Source: Alteromonas sp. ASW11-130 (GTDB lineage Bacteria; Pseudomonadota; Gammaproteobacteria; Enterobacterales; Alteromonadaceae). From it: a stretch of DNA of 64,000 bases. The notes below the pieces were generated by a model. That model searched no databases, was not told the origin of the DNA, and saw only the letters and a list, made by a program, of their open reading frames with translations. The position numbers and the translations under genes are program-made. The stretch is taken from positions 60,297 through 124,296 of the forward strand of contig NZ_JAPFRE010000018.1 of the NCBI RefSeq assembly GCF_026183735.1, in the 5' to 3' direction. Below, piece after piece: positions 37,796 through 48,034 of this stretch (position 1 is its first letter; every line of letters starts with the position of its first letter).

Positions 37796-39505
37796 TTACA
37801 ATGTCGCGACAAAGGATTCGATGGTATCCAAATCCAATAATGACTTTTCGCCAGTGCGACGATTTTTATATTCAACTTGCTGATTATCTAAATTTCTTTC
37901 ACCAATAACAATGGAATGAGGTATACCAATTAATTCCATGTCATTAAACATTACACCTGGGCGCTCTTTACGATCGTCAAATAAAACATCAATACCACGC
38001 AGCTTTAATTGTTCGTAAAGTGATTCTGCTACTTCCATAATCCGATGGGATTTGTGCATGTTCATTGGGATGATAGCGAGTTTAAACGGCGCGATAGTGT
38101 CTGGCCACATAATGCCAAATTTATCATGGTTTTGTTCTATAGCTGCTGCGACAATTCGAGAAACACCAATACCATAACAGCCCATCATTAACGTTTGGTG
38201 TTTTCCTGTTTCACTTAGCACACCACAGTTCATGGCTTCCGAATACTTTGTACCCAATTGGAAAATATGACCGACTTCAATTCCCCGTTTTATTTCTAGT
38301 GTTCCTTTTCCGTCCGGTGAGGGATCACCACTTACTACATCGCGGATGTCAACGGAATCAGGTTCAGCTTCCCAGTTAGCGTTAGTAAAATACGTGTCCG
38401 GCTGGTTGCTACCACAAATGAAATTGCGTAACGCAGCAGCACTGTGATCTACAATAGTCGGTAGTTTGGCTGACATAGGGTTAGCTGACGTGGGACTACA
38501 ACCCACTAATGCTGTGGCCTTTTCTTCACTGGCAAAGGTCACAGGAATAGCAACTTTACCCGTTTTTTCCAATTTGATTTCGTTTAATTTATGGTCGGCT
38601 CGCAGCACCAACATTATCCAATTGTCGTTTTCTTCATCGGACTCAGATGCTGCTTTCACAATTAAGACTTTCAGTGCATTGGCCGACGTTTTCCCCTGCG
38701 CTTGGTAAAATTCTTCCAGTGATTGCTGGTTTGATTTTGTCACCGTTTCAGTCGCGTCTATCTGTCCGCTTGATGGTGACTGTGGTTTAATCGCCTGCGC
38801 CATTTCAACGTTAGCGGCATAATCGGATTCATTAGAAAATGCAATCGCATCTTCACCCGATTTAGCCAGCACATGAAACTCGTGGGACACACTGCCACCA
38901 ATTGCGCCTGAGTCAGCAATAACTGCCCTAAAGTCTAAACCCATACGAGTGAATATATTTGAATAAGCCTGGTACATGTTTTGATAAGTTTTATCTAAAC
39001 ACTCTTCCTCTAGATGGAAGCTGTAGGCATCTTTCATGGTAAATTCACGTCCGCGCATAATACCGAAACGGGGACGGATTTCATCGCGAAATTTAGTCTG
39101 AATTTGATACAGGTTTAGTGGCAACTGTTTGTAGCTACTAACTTCGTTACGAACCAATGCGGTGATAACTTCTTCATGAGTCGGGCCAAGTACAAAATCC
39201 CGTTGCTGTCTATCCTGAATGCGCAATAACTCAGGGCCGTATTCGTCCCAGCGCCCCGACTCTTGCCATAAGTCAGCAGGTTGAACTACGGGCATTAAGA
39301 CTTCTAATGCGCCTGCCTTATTCATTTCGTCGCGAACAATTTCAGATACTTTGTTTAACACCCTAAGCCCAGTGGGTAACCAGGTGTACAAACCAGAGGC
39401 TAGTTTTCTTACCATTCCCGCTCGAAGCATAAGTTGGTGACTAACGACTTCAGCATCTGCCGGCGTCTCTTTTTGCGTTGACAATAAATATTGGCTAGTG
39501 CGCAT
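37796..39505 (-). CDS. proS: Prolyl-tRNA synthetase
   Basis: A 569-residue class II aminoacyl-tRNA synthetase of the bacterial type with the editing (INS) insertion between motifs 2 and 3. Seen: motif 1 region ([15 protein letters not shown]), motif 2 ([18 protein letters not shown]), the INS domain (about 225-405, including [11 protein letters not shown]), motif 3 ([19 protein letters not shown]) and the anticodon-binding domain ([20 protein letters not shown]). Standard length and intact. Two identical tRNA-Pro(UGG) genes lie elsewhere in this window. Confidence 0.98.
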   Translation of the reverse strand: MRTSQYLLSTQKETPADAEVVSHQLMLRAGMVRKLASGLYTWLPTGLRVLNKVSEIVRDEMNKAGALEVLMPVVQPADLWQESGRWDEYGPELLRIQDRQQRDFVLGPTHEEVITALVRNEVSSYKQLPLNLYQIQTKFRDEIRPRFGIMRGREFTMKDAYSFHLEEECLDKTYQNMYQAYSNIFTRMGLDFRAVIADSGAIGGSVSHEFHVLAKSGEDAIAFSNESDYAANVEMAQAIKPQSPSSGQIDATETVTKSNQQSLEEFYQAQGKTSANALKVLIVKAASESDEENDNWIMLVLRADHKLNEIKLEKTGKVAIPVTFASEEKATALVGCSPTSANPMSAKLPTIVDHSAAALRNFICGSNQPDTYFTNANWEAEPDSVDIRDVVSGDPSPDGKGTLEIKRGIEVGHIFQLGTKYSEAMNCGVLSETGKHQTLMMGCYGIGVSRIVAAAIEQNHDKFGIMWPDTIAPFKLAIIPMNMHKSHRIMEVAESLYEQLKLRGIDVLFDDRKERPGVMFNDMELIGIPHSIVIGERNLDNQQVEYKNRRTGEKSLLDLDTIESFVATL

Positions 39506-39577
39506 TCCCGCGTATCATCCTGTTGGTAATAGTAGTTTTATTTATTCTAGCAGTATCAGATAAGCATAAAAATAGAT

Positions 39578-40297
39578 TTATGGTTGAGAAGATAACTCAA
39601 CGATGTCGGTTACGACTACTTCTGCATCAGTTACCATCCAGTGAATATCAAAATGATACAGTTGAACTTTGTATATTTTCGGATCGCTATGTTCTTTTTG
39701 CTTGTACGCCGGGCGTGGGTCTTGCTTTAAAACGTCCACAATCAACTCATGTAAGTCAGGATATCTACCCACGAATTTAGCTAATGTATTTGTGGCTCCT
39801 TCAGAAAACTGGACATTACGACTCGGGATATCGGCGGCTAATGTCAATTGTTCGCGAGCTTCACTTATACAATCTGCGTAAGGAAGATAAGGTTTGATAT
39901 CAACAAGAGGCGTTCCATGCAAAATATCCACCCCCCGAACGTGGAGGACTGTTTCACCATTAATCGTGGCTATACCTGCATTTTTGACGACGGATAACCC
40001 CAGGTTGTTTGGTCGATGTGTACTTCTGCTTGCAAAAACACCCGTTTTCCTATTACCCCCTAGTCGAGGCGCTTTCACCAAAGGTTTAAACCCTCTATCG
40101 AGTGTCTGATGAAAGATAAACACTAACCACAAATGCGAAAACTGCTCTATTCCTCTTAACATCTCGGGGTGAAAAATCTCGGCGTTAAACGTTATCTGGC
40201 CTAGCGCATTCGCCAGGTTGGGCTGCCGGGGGATCGCAAACTTCTGTTGGAAAGGCGTATGAATTTCGCCAATAGGCGTAATGTGGTGATGGTGCAT
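39578..40297 (-). CDS. trmO: tRNA (N6-threonylcarbamoyl-A37) methyltransferase TrmO
   Basis: About 239 residues, the YaeB/TsaA (UPF0066) family that methylates t6A37 in tRNA-Thr using SAM. Seen: ITPIGEIHTPFQQKFAIPRQ at the N-terminus, SHLWLVFIFHQ, then GVFASRSTHRPNNLGLS and VDILHGTPLVDIKPYLPY, the conserved core, and the C-terminal QDPRPAYK. ATG 40297 (MHHHHITPIGE) is chosen over an in-frame TTG at 40321. It is first in the minus-strand series trmO-proS-MBL, with tRNA functions in the first two. Confidence 0.92.
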   Translation of the reverse strand: MHHHHITPIGEIHTPFQQKFAIPRQPNLANALGQITFNAEIFHPEMLRGIEQFSHLWLVFIFHQTLDRGFKPLVKAPRLGGNRKTGVFASRSTHRPNNLGLSVVKNAGIATINGETVLHVRGVDILHGTPLVDIKPYLPYADCISEAREQLTLAADIPSRNVQFSEGATNTLAKFVGRYPDLHELIVDVLKQDPRPAYKQKEHSDPKIYKVQLYHFDIHWMVTDAEVVVTDIVELSSQP

Positions 40298-40619
40298 ATT
40301 CAATGGGAAATCAAAAAGCAATTAGTAAAGTTTGTCATATTATTATCAGAAAATATAAGTATGTTAGTTGTAGACCTTTATCAGACTAACGCTGCAATAT
40401 GCTTTGTGTTCCAATAATACACTTACCAACCCACTTTTGAAGCGTGTTATCTACATCCCCTAGCCAATTTTTTCACACAATTAATAAACATTGGATTTCA
40501 GATGATTGAAATTATCGTCTATGCCACAATATGCGACTTAATTATCAGTTCTTGAGTGTCGTACTCGAGTTCACACAAAACATAGTGTTTTTGCGACAGA
40601 TAAATGGAAAAGTTTACCT
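40298..40619. other. Divergent intergenic gap trmO / ABC operon
   Basis: 322 bp between divergent starts; it must contain both promoters. No dyads or consensus pairs are obvious. Confidence 0.5.
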
Positions 40620-41543
40620 ATGATTTCGGTTAAGCATTTGACTCGCACGTTTGATCACTTCACCGCAGTTGATGATTTGTCATTTGAGATTGCCCCAGGT
40701 GATATAGTGGGATTCTTAGGCCCAAATGGTGCAGGCAAGTCTACCACCATGAAAATGCTGACAGGTTTTCTATCCCCGTCAAATGGTCAGGTGAAAATAG
40801 ATAACTTGCCAATGGACCAAAATGCCAAGTTATTGCAGAAGAAAATAGGCTATTTGCCAGAAGGATCCCCCGTTTATGGAGATATGACTGTTTTCCAGTT
40901 TTTGCATTTTATTGCTGATGTCAGAGAGCTGAAAGGGAAAATAAAAAAATCACGCATCGTTGAAGTGGTTGAGCAACTTGAGTTAAAAACGGTTCTCAAT
41001 CGTTCAATGGATAATTTATCTAAGGGGTTTAAACGAAGAGTGGGCCTTGCTCAGGCTATCATACATGATCCCCAGATATTGATATTGGATGAACCGACAG
41101 ATGGTTTAGATCCTAATCAAAAACATCAAGTCAGAGAATTAATCAGACGGCTGTCCCAGGAAAAGCTGGTTATCATTTCTACACATATTCTCGAAGAAGT
41201 CACCTCTGTTTGTAATAGGGTGATGATTATTGCAAAAGGTCAGTTACGTTTCGATGGCACGCCCACAGAATTACAACAAAAATCTCGTTACTATCACGCC
41301 ATTAGCCTGACATTAAGTTATGCGGCCGATATTTCTGGGCTCGCAGAACTTGAAGGTGTAGCAGATATGGAAGTTAATCGTACTACCGGGCAAGTAACAC
41401 TTTTTCCCGAACCTGATAAATATATATTAGGGCCGGTAACTGACTACATTCATCACCGTAAGTTGCCAGTTGATGCATTATTTGTAGAACAGGGCAGGGT
41501 AGATGAAGTGTTTAGAAGAATAACCAGTGGGGAAGTAGCATGA
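40620..41543 (+). CDS. ABC transporter ATPase, GldA-like
   Basis: A 307-residue ATPase. Walker A GPNGAGKST near residue 38, signature LSKGFKRRVGLAQ, Walker B ILILDEPTDGLDPN and the switch His in IISTHILEEV are all intact, so it is an active ATPase. The C-terminal 80 residues are an extra regulatory region common in ABC-2 exporters. Its best fit is the GldA/NosF-type ATPase that partners with a GldF-type permease and a GldG-type auxiliary protein. It is the first gene of a four-gene operon; its stop overlaps the permease start by 4 bp. Confidence 0.9.
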   Translation: MISVKHLTRTFDHFTAVDDLSFEIAPGDIVGFLGPNGAGKSTTMKMLTGFLSPSNGQVKIDNLPMDQNAKLLQKKIGYLPEGSPVYGDMTVFQFLHFIADVRELKGKIKKSRIVEVVEQLELKTVLNRSMDNLSKGFKRRVGLAQAIIHDPQILILDEPTDGLDPNQKHQVRELIRRLSQEKLVIISTHILEEVTSVCNRVMIIAKGQLRFDGTPTELQQKSRYYHAISLTLSYAADISGLAELEGVADMEVNRTTGQVTLFPEPDKYILGPVTDYIHHRKLPVDALFVEQGRVDEVFRRITSGEVA

Positions 41544-42274
41544 GAAACAGTTGGTTAGTTGCTAAACGTGAATTCAGTAGTTTTTTTGCGTCCCCCGTTG
41601 CGTATGTATTTATTGCAATTTTTTTAATGCTGAGCAGTGTCTTTACGTTTTTTGTAGGTAATTTTTATGATCGCGGTCAGGCAGATTTGTTGCCCTTCTT
41701 TAACTTTCATCCTTGGTTGTACTTGTTTTTAGTGCCTGCAATAGGAATGAGAAGCTGGGCAGAAGAGCGCAGGTCCGGCACAATTGAATTGTTAATGACC
41801 CTACCCATTACCGCTACTGAAGCTGTGATTGGAAAGTTTGTGGCTGCATGGGGAGTGTTAGGGCTATCACTAAGTTTAACGTTTCCTTTATGGATAACAG
41901 TGAATTACCTTGGTGATCCAGACAACGGTATTATCATTGCGGCCTATATTGGAAGTTGGATCATGTCTGGCGCTTTTTTAGCTATTAGCATGTGCATGTC
42001 AGCGATAACGAAAAACCAGGTTGTGGCATTTATTCTGGCGATTGTCATTTGCTTCCTATTTGTCGTATGCGGTTCCAGTATCGTGCTGGACGCCTTTCAA
42101 CATTGGGCGGGAAATCTGATTATTGATACTATCGCGTCATTCAGCTTTTTAACACATTTCGAAGCTATGGCAAAAGGTGTGCTGGCATTAAACGATGTCG
42201 GGTATTTTGCTATTTTGACGGTACTGTGGTTGTACGCTTGTCTAATTATTATTGAGCAGAAAAAGGCAGACTAA
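41540..42274 (+). CDS. ABC-2 permease, GldF-like
   Basis: A 244-residue permease with six predicted TM helices. The N-terminal AKREFSSFFASPVAYVF and the IGMRSWAEERRSGTIELLMTLP segment are typical of ABC-2/GldF permeases. It forms the membrane channel for the ATPase encoded just upstream (4-bp overlap). The next gene starts 4 bp after its stop. In Bacteroidetes, GldAFG supports gliding, but no other gliding genes are present here, and in gammaproteobacteria the cargo is unknown. Confidence 0.88.
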   Translation: MRNSWLVAKREFSSFFASPVAYVFIAIFLMLSSVFTFFVGNFYDRGQADLLPFFNFHPWLYLFLVPAIGMRSWAEERRSGTIELLMTLPITATEAVIGKFVAAWGVLGLSLSLTFPLWITVNYLGDPDNGIIIAAYIGSWIMSGAFLAISMCMSAITKNQVVAFILAIVICFLFVVCGSSIVLDAFQHWAGNLIIDTIASFSFLTHFEAMAKGVLALNDVGYFAILTVLWLYACLIIIEQKKAD

Positions 42275-42278
42275 CAAA

Positions 42279-44123
42279 ATGAACAGAGTATCAGCAATTG
42301 CTAGTTTAACCTTGTTGACCTTTCTATTCGTCGGTTTGGTCATAGTCAATAATCAACTATTGGGGCGATTCAGAGTTGATTTAACTGAAAACCAAGTTTA
42401 TTCCCTCTCTGAAGGGAGCAAAGCTGTGCTTTCAGACTTAGATGAACCCGTGACTTTGTACTTCTTTTTTTCAGATACTACCAGTAAGGGCATGACAAGC
42501 TTACGTAATTATGCGGACCGAGTGGAAAGCTTGTTAAAGGAGTTTGCTCAGTCTGCGAATGGCAAGGTGGTACTTAAAGTCATAGACCCTGAACCGTTTT
42601 CTGAAGCGGAAGATCAAGCCAGCAAATTCGGGCTGACGGCTGCTAGCATAGGTGCGGTAGGCGAGTCTGTTTATTTTGGATTGGCCGGTACGAATGCATT
42701 TGATGACCAGTTTTCCATCAGTTTCTTTGACCCTCTAAAAGAACAGTTTCTCGAATACGACATTGCCAAACTCATCTATCAGCTTAGTGATCCCGAGCCG
42801 GTTAAGGTTTCTCTGATCACAGACTTACCTGTAAGTGGTGGTCAGAATCCAATGACTGGTGAGTATACCGGGCCAATGGTCTTTTATGAGCAGCTATCGC
42901 AGTTATTTTATACAGAGGTGATTGCTGGAAGCGCTACAACCCTACCAGAACAAACCGATGTGGTGATACTAGCCCACGCCAAAGACTTGTCACCCTCACT
43001 TTCCTATGCAGTAGACCAATTTGCTATGAATAACGGCAGAATTATCGCCTTTGTCGATCCCCATTATGAGTCAGATCCTATGGCAATGATGGGGGCAATA
43101 GAGCCTAATCGTTCGTCGACGGCGTTACTCCAGAAATGGGGCGTGAGGGTGTCGAATAATATTATTTTAGATCCTAAGATTGGCTTAGACATTCGCTCAC
43201 AATCGGGAGGAGTTGTTAAGCACCCAGGTATCCTTGGATTGGGTGCGGGTAATCTTGATCGCGAAGATGTCACAACGGCAAACCTAGAAGTAATAAATGG
43301 CGCTTCAGTGGGCGCAATTTCGTTGTCAAATGAGACAGAATTATCGTTGCAACCCATAATTAAGACGTCTACAAATGCCACTGAAGTTGATGCGCTATTG
43401 TATTTAGAACAAGCTTCACCAGAAGCACTACAAAGATTGACAGGAAACGCTTCGAACACCTATATAGTCGCCGGTAAGATAACAGGTAAAGCTAATTCTG
43501 CTTATTCCCTCGCGCCGGAAGAAACCGAACACAAACACATTGCCAACACTAACGGAATGAAGCTGGTAGTAGTGGCAGATTCTGACTTGTTAGCGGATCG
43601 CTACTGGGTTCAGCAAAGCAACTTTTTTGGCCAGCCTGTTTACACACCTTTTGCAAATAATGGTGATTTTATTACTAATCTGGTAGAAAACATGGCAGGC
43701 AGTAACGCCCTAATTAGTATCCGTAGCCGTGGTTCATTTGTTAGACCATTTACTACTGTTAATGATTTAGAGCTTAAAGCTGAAAAGCGGTTTAGGGAGC
43801 AGGAAGAACTTTTACAACAGCAATTACTGCAAACGGAAGAAAGACTTGCACAGTTGCAAGGGCAGCAAGATCAGTCTGGATCTCTGGTGATGACCAGTGA
43901 GCAGCAAGACACCATAGATGAGTTTGTCCAACAACGGGTAGAAATTCGAAAAAAATTAAGAGAGGTGCGCTATGAGCTTGAACGAGATATTGATGCCTTG
44001 GGTAATTTCTTAAAGTTTACTAATACCGCCGCCGCACCAGTTGTGTTGGTTTGCTTGCTATATCTTGCAGCCTCCGCATTGCGCCGACGCGCAGGTAAAC
44101 AGTGGACGGCGGGTCGCCAATGA
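42279..44123 (+). CDS. GldG-family auxiliary protein of ABC exporter
   Basis: About 614 residues. An N-terminal TM helix (about 5-25) precedes a large periplasmic part with the GldG/ABC_transp_aux hallmarks: the leading DLTENQVYSLSEGSKAVL and DLDEPVTLYFFFS, VSLITDLPVSGG, and VDQFAMNNGRIIAFVDPHYE. Near the C-terminus, a Gln/Glu-rich coiled coil (about 495-565) leads into a final TM helix. The domain layout places the bulk outside the inner membrane, clamped at both ends. ATG 42279 follows the permease stop by 4 bp; an upstream in-frame ATG inside the permease gene is rejected. Confidence 0.88.
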   Translation: MNRVSAIASLTLLTFLFVGLVIVNNQLLGRFRVDLTENQVYSLSEGSKAVLSDLDEPVTLYFFFSDTTSKGMTSLRNYADRVESLLKEFAQSANGKVVLKVIDPEPFSEAEDQASKFGLTAASIGAVGESVYFGLAGTNAFDDQFSISFFDPLKEQFLEYDIAKLIYQLSDPEPVKVSLITDLPVSGGQNPMTGEYTGPMVFYEQLSQLFYTEVIAGSATTLPEQTDVVILAHAKDLSPSLSYAVDQFAMNNGRIIAFVDPHYESDPMAMMGAIEPNRSSTALLQKWGVRVSNNIILDPKIGLDIRSQSGGVVKHPGILGLGAGNLDREDVTTANLEVINGASVGAISLSNETELSLQPIIKTSTNATEVDALLYLEQASPEALQRLTGNASNTYIVAGKITGKANSAYSLAPEETEHKHIANTNGMKLVVVADSDLLADRYWVQQSNFFGQPVYTPFANNGDFITNLVENMAGSNALISIRSRGSFVRPFTTVNDLELKAEKRFREQEELLQQQLLQTEERLAQLQGQQDQSGSLVMTSEQQDTIDEFVQQRVEIRKKLREVRYELERDIDALGNFLKFTNTAAAPVVLVCLLYLAASALRRRAGKQWTAGRQ

Positions 44124-45121
44124 ATATTCGCCTGGTAATATTGATTTCTTTGGTCGTGGTAACATCGGCTACGGTATATTGGCTTCACTTTTACTCAGAA
44201 CAACCAGATCAAACAGTGCAGTCATTGTGGTTAGATAACCTTGGTGAGCAGGGGGGATCTGTTGACGAAATCGAAGTCGTAAATTCTACTGGCACCGTAT
44301 TCAAAGCGCATCAAAAAAAGGAAAAATGGCTGGCGACGCATTTAGATCCGAGGCTTGGTTTTCCAGTTGACAAAGACGCCTTAGCGGCACTTATGATGTC
44401 ACTAAGTCAGGCCAAAGTGGTAGAAAGGAAAACCGCTAATCCAGAGTACTATCACCGTCTTGGCGTGGAAGAGATAACCAAACAAGATGCCCAGTCAACT
44501 CGCCTTTTACTAAAGGGTGGCAAGCATAGCTGGAGAGTGATTATCGGCAACGAAGCGTCTAATGGATTAGGAACATACGTTCGGACTGCCGGAAATAAAA
44601 CTAGCTTGCTAGTTGATCAAACCTTCAATTTACCATCAGGTCCAACCGACTGGTTATCTAAACGGATATTGCCCTTCACAAAAGAGGATGTGGTAAAAGT
44701 GGTCGTAAGGTATCGAGATAATCAACCCGTTCAGTTTGTAAAAGGGCCTGGTCCGGAAGAAGTAACCTGGCAGTTAACTGATTTGCAAGACAATGAAAAG
44801 CTTATTTATCCCGGCGTGATAAGCCAGACAGTAGCAGATCTGACTTCGTTAAAATATGATAGTGTTATTCCATATGTAGAGAATCAGTGGGAAGAGGAAC
44901 GCTTGATCGGCGATATTACTTTTACCCTAGCGGATCATAGCCAGGTCTTTGCTTATATGACCCAGGCAAATGATCAAGGCAGTCACAAGGTATGGTTTAG
45001 CATGCCTGATAACCCTAGCTGGGTAAGTGATTGGGTATTTTTATTATCTGAATTTACGACCAAAAGTTACATGACGGGTAGAACCGATATCGTCAAACCC
45101 GCCGAATCTGGTGACGACTAA
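44120..45121 (+). CDS. DUF4340 protein of the Gld-type export system
   Basis: About 333 residues: a short cytoplasmic tail, one TM helix (about 5-22), then a periplasmic domain with repeated beta segments (VVNSTGTVFKAHQKKEKWLA, RLGFPVDKDALAALM, LLLKGGKHSWRVIIGNEA) typical of DUF4340. It is nearly always the fourth gene after GldA/F/G homologues outside Bacteroidetes, so it belongs to the same complex. The ATG overlaps the stop of the GldG-like gene (ATGA). Its molecular role is unknown. Confidence 0.85.
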   Translation: MNIRLVILISLVVVTSATVYWLHFYSEQPDQTVQSLWLDNLGEQGGSVDEIEVVNSTGTVFKAHQKKEKWLATHLDPRLGFPVDKDALAALMMSLSQAKVVERKTANPEYYHRLGVEEITKQDAQSTRLLLKGGKHSWRVIIGNEASNGLGTYVRTAGNKTSLLVDQTFNLPSGPTDWLSKRILPFTKEDVVKVVVRYRDNQPVQFVKGPGPEEVTWQLTDLQDNEKLIYPGVISQTVADLTSLKYDSVIPYVENQWEEERLIGDITFTLADHSQVFAYMTQANDQGSHKVWFSMPDNPSWVSDWVFLLSEFTTKSYMTGRTDIVKPAESGDD

Positions 45122-45703
45122 ATTTGGCGTTAAATAGCAAAGGTTTACCTTCGTTGTGTGATTTGCAGCGGGTTGTTATGCATGTATGCAGGGTAGGAAC
45201 TATTGTAAAAAGACCGCATTAATGGCTCGAACAGTTTTTTGACGTAGCAAAAAATTGGTGATCAACGTTTTATGTTAGAGCCAAACTAATGGGTTTTTGT
45301 GGTGGGCTTTCACGCCACTCCTGTTCGTAATTTACCTCGGTTGTTCAGTTTCATGTGTTTTAATTTGGCTCGAATGTATTTGGAAAGAGCGCATATAGAT
45401 AAAACGAATAGATCTGCCTTCGTAATGCCCAAAATCAGTAATGTGTGCATTCCGCACGAGAGATTTTCGACTTTTGACAATACTGGTGGCATAGATTTGA
45501 TAAGGTTAGACCGGGCTGGATTGAAGCTGTGTAAAGGTTTAAAAAGCAGCGTTCCCCGATAGAATAAAGAACACTTTCACTCACCGGTACATCGATATGT
45601 AAGGCCACGGCATCCCTTCATTGGCATGCCTTACGTAGACACATTCGACTCCCGCAAAGCTAGCTGCATATTTATGGAAAGTGATACAAAAATGAAGCGT
45701 TGT
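45122..45703. other. Intergenic gap between convergent genes
   Basis: 582 bp. An 87-codon frame (45299-45562) has no ribosome site or family resemblance and is not called. AAAGCTAGCT at 45657 and AGCTAGCTTT at 45719 form a 10-bp inverted pair whose right arm lies in the end of the DUF1415 gene. Confidence 0.5.
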
Positions 45704-46234
45704 CTATTTTCGATAGGAAGCTAGCTTTTGCTTAAACCATAATATCCCCAATTCCTGGCTTCTTAGTTTATTATTTTCATAGATTGATTCCGGATGAGGG
45801 TAGTGCGCTAAGACAGATTCAATATCCCTTTCTCTTAATAGATGTAAAATTGGATAGGGAGCACGATTAGTAAAGTGACTGGCAGAGTGGGCTGGTTCGC
45901 CTTCAAACTCATAGTCAGGATGGAAACTGGCGAGCTGGTACTGACCGGCATACCCCCACTGTTCTATTAATGCGTTTGACAGGTCCAGAAGGTCGAGATA
46001 GTCATCAAAATCATCAAAGCCATTCGCAAACACGATAAGTGTCGTAGCGCTATGGGGATTATTCTCCAAAAAGTGAATTTCTTTATGCAACGTTAACAGC
46101 GCATCTTCTATTACGTTAGAAGAACTTTCAATGAAACGGATTTGTTCGTTGTCGCGAACAAAACGGGCAAAAGGGCAAAAATTTTGCCCTATCACAATTT
46201 CGTCAAGCCATTGCTTTACGGCATTAATACTCAT
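45704..46234 (-). CDS. DUF1415 family protein
   Basis: A 176-residue cytoplasmic protein of the DUF1415 family. Seen: the N-terminal [15 protein letters not shown], with the conserved Cys-Pro-Phe-Ala, the middle [17 protein letters not shown], and the FHPDYEFEG motif followed by [13 protein letters not shown]. The conserved Cys, His and acidic residues hint at an enzyme, but no activity is established for the family. Its ATG overlaps the end of folD by 4 bp, so the two are translationally coupled. Confidence 0.9.
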   Translation of the reverse strand: MSINAVKQWLDEIVIGQNFCPFARFVRDNEQIRFIESSSNVIEDALLTLHKEIHFLENNPHSATTLIVFANGFDDFDDYLDLLDLSNALIEQWGYAGQYQLASFHPDYEFEGEPAHSASHFTNRAPYPILHLLRERDIESVLAHYPHPESIYENNKLRSQELGILWFKQKLASYRK

Positions 46235-47085
46235 GAGTGATATTTGACGTAAGCTTCCAATGTATTTTCAATCAAACTGGCTACCGTCATGGGGCCTACG
46301 CCCCCGGGAACCGGAGTGATCCAACCTGCGTTGTCTTTGGCTTTTTCAAACTCAACATCCCCAACTAAGGACCCATCTGTAAGTCTGTTGATACCCACAT
46401 CTATGACGATGGCACCCGGTTTAATCCAATCTCCGGGAATAAAGTTAGGCTTACCGACGGCAACGACCAATAGATCTGCGCGCGATACATGGCTGCGCAA
46501 ATCCTGGGTAAACTTATGGCATGTGGTCACGGTACAGCCCGCCAAAAGTAATTCTAGCCCCATAGGACGACCAACAATATTAGAAGCGCCAACGATAACT
46601 GCATCCAATCCTTTGATAGGACGTTTCGTGGCTTCTATCATGGTCATAATGCCTTTGGGGGTACAAGGTCTAAGCGCGGGTATACGCTGAGCAAGTCGGC
46701 CAATATTATAGGGGTGGAAACCATCCACGTCTTTATGTGGCTGAATACGTTCTAAAACCTGCTCGGCATTAAAACCAGCAGGTAAGGGTAACTGAACCAG
46801 AATCCCATCAATCTCTTTGTCTGCGTTTAAATCGTCTATGAGTGAAAGTAGCGCTTGTTGCGACGTATCCGAAGGCAAGTCAAATGAACGGGAAACAAAG
46901 CCTACTTCCTCGCAGGCCTTACGTTTGTTCGCAACATAAACTTGCGAGGCGGCATCCCGCCCCACTAAAACTACTGCCAGGCCGGGTTGTCGTTTATTGG
47001 CTTTTTTTAATGAATCTACGTAGGAAGCAACATCTTCCCGAACTTGTTTGGCAATTAATTTACCGTCAATTAAATGGGCAGTCAT
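46231..47085 (-). CDS. folD: Methylene-THF dehydrogenase / methenyl-THF cyclohydrolase
   Basis: A 284-residue bifunctional enzyme of one-carbon metabolism, converting 5,10-methylene-THF to 10-formyl-THF with NADP+. Seen: the catalytic Tyr/Lys region [16 protein letters not shown], the substrate loop [11 protein letters not shown], the NADP-binding [18 protein letters not shown], and the C-terminal [15 protein letters not shown]. Standard length. It starts upstream of the DUF1415 gene and diverges from the tRNA operon, whose promoter lies about 175 bp away. Confidence 0.97.
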   Translation of the reverse strand: MTAHLIDGKLIAKQVREDVASYVDSLKKANKRQPGLAVVLVGRDAASQVYVANKRKACEEVGFVSRSFDLPSDTSQQALLSLIDDLNADKEIDGILVQLPLPAGFNAEQVLERIQPHKDVDGFHPYNIGRLAQRIPALRPCTPKGIMTMIEATKRPIKGLDAVIVGASNIVGRPMGLELLLAGCTVTTCHKFTQDLRSHVSRADLLVVAVGKPNFIPGDWIKPGAIVIDVGINRLTDGSLVGDVEFEKAKDNAGWITPVPGGVGPMTVASLIENTLEAYVKYHS

Positions 47086-47260
47086 AGTTGATTTTTTTTG
47101 AATTCAAATGGAAAGGAGTCAGTCCTTATTGTTTCATAACTTTCGTTATCATGCCAAAACTCCCTGAATAAATCTGTAAAAAAAAGGCTGGCTACGGCAG
47201 TCAAAAAAACATCAATTTGACGACGAAATGAGCGGATGGTTTTTTTGTTTAAAAAAGTGT

Positions 47261-47299
47261 TTGACGAGGGTAGGTCAAGTCGGTAATATGCGCCCCCCG
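47261..47299 (+). promoter_or_regulatory. tRNA operon sigma-70 promoter with GC-rich discriminator
   Basis: TTGACG (47261-47266), 17-bp spacer, TAATAT (47284-47289), then GCGCCCCCC. The strong boxes and GC-rich discriminator are the form known for stringently controlled stable-RNA promoters. The first tRNA begins at 47330. Confidence 0.85.
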
Positions 47300-47329
47300 T
47301 AGCGGTAGTGAAGTTCACACCCCTACAAT

Positions 47330-47406
47330 CGGTGAGTGGCGCAGCTTGGTAGCGCACTTGTTTTGGGTACAAGGGGTCGCAGGTTCAAATCCTGTCTCAC
47401 CGACCA
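47330..47406 (+). tRNA. tRNA-Pro (TGG), copy 1
   Basis: 77 nt with CCA encoded. The acceptor stem CGGTGAG pairs with CTCACCG; anticodon TGG at 47364-47366; T-arm GGTTCAAATCC. Identical to the copy at 47784. First gene of the five-tRNA operon. Confidence 0.97.
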
Positions 47407-47432
47407 CTATTTCGCACGCGAAGATTCGCCGG

Positions 47433-47509
<77 letters not shown>

Positions 47510-47595
47510 TTCTAAATGGCAAAAGCAACCGGATGTGATTGCGAGATAGTAATTGTGAAAGAGATACATTAATGTATACTTCACAGCACCTCTAT

Positions 47596-47672
47596 GGTGG
47601 GCGTAGCTCAGTTGGTAGAGCCCCGGATTGTGATTCCGGTTGTCGTGGGTTCAAGTCCCATCGTCCACCCCA
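47596..47672 (+). tRNA. tRNA-His (GTG)
   Basis: 77 nt with CCA encoded and the extra G-1 opposite C73 that marks tRNA-His. Acceptor GTGGGCG pairs with CGTCCAC, one G-T pair; anticodon GTG in TTGTGAT. Confidence 0.96.
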
Positions 47673-47678
47673 CTTTAT

Positions 47679-47763
47679 GCGGAAGTGGTGGAATTGGTAG
47701 ACACGCTGGATTTAGGTTCCAGTGCTTCACGGCGTGAGAGTTCAAGTCTCTCCTTCCGCACCA
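47679..47763 (+). tRNA. tRNA-Leu (TAG)
   Basis: 85 nt with CCA encoded and a long class II variable arm. Acceptor GCGGAAG pairs with CTTCCGC; anticodon TAG in ATTTAGGT. It starts 6 bp after tRNA-His. Confidence 0.96.
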
Positions 47764-47783
47764 TTATTTTCTGGATTTCTCTT

Positions 47784-47860
47784 CGGTGAGTGGCGCAGCT
47801 TGGTAGCGCACTTGTTTTGGGTACAAGGGGTCGCAGGTTCAAATCCTGTCTCACCGACCA
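47784..47860 (+). tRNA. tRNA-Pro (TGG), copy 2
   Basis: Identical over all 77 nt to the copy at 47330-47406. It occupies the position of E. coli proM at the end of the Arg-His-Leu-Pro series, so the copy at the operon head is the likely duplicate. Confidence 0.97.
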
Positions 47861-48034
47861 TTCCAGCCTTATATTTTTGGAAACGCAAAACGGTTGATCC
47901 CAGCCTTTTTCCCGAGATTGACCAGCGTATAAGCTTATCCTCGTATAACGTAAAAAATTTTCTGGTCCAATTGCATAGGCATTGTATGCTTTGTTCATCG
48001 CGTGGTAATACTCAATATTGTCTGGCTTCTCTTT

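Noticed and set aside
40620..45121. Gliding motility machinery
   Set aside because: Only the GldA/F/G-like ABC part is present; none of the core gliding or type IX secretion genes occur in the window.
45299..45562. 87-codon plus-strand frame
   Set aside because: No ribosome site, no family resemblance, uneven composition; more likely chance within a gap.
45657..45729. 10-bp inverted pair AAAGCTAGCT / AGCTAGCTTT
   Set aside because: The 52-bp spacer and an arm inside coding sequence make a functional hairpin or element unlikely.
47675..47998. Minus-strand 107-codon frame
   Set aside because: It is the antisense of tRNA-Leu and tRNA-Pro; the RQDLNLRP-type peptide is a well-known artefact of translating tRNA genes.
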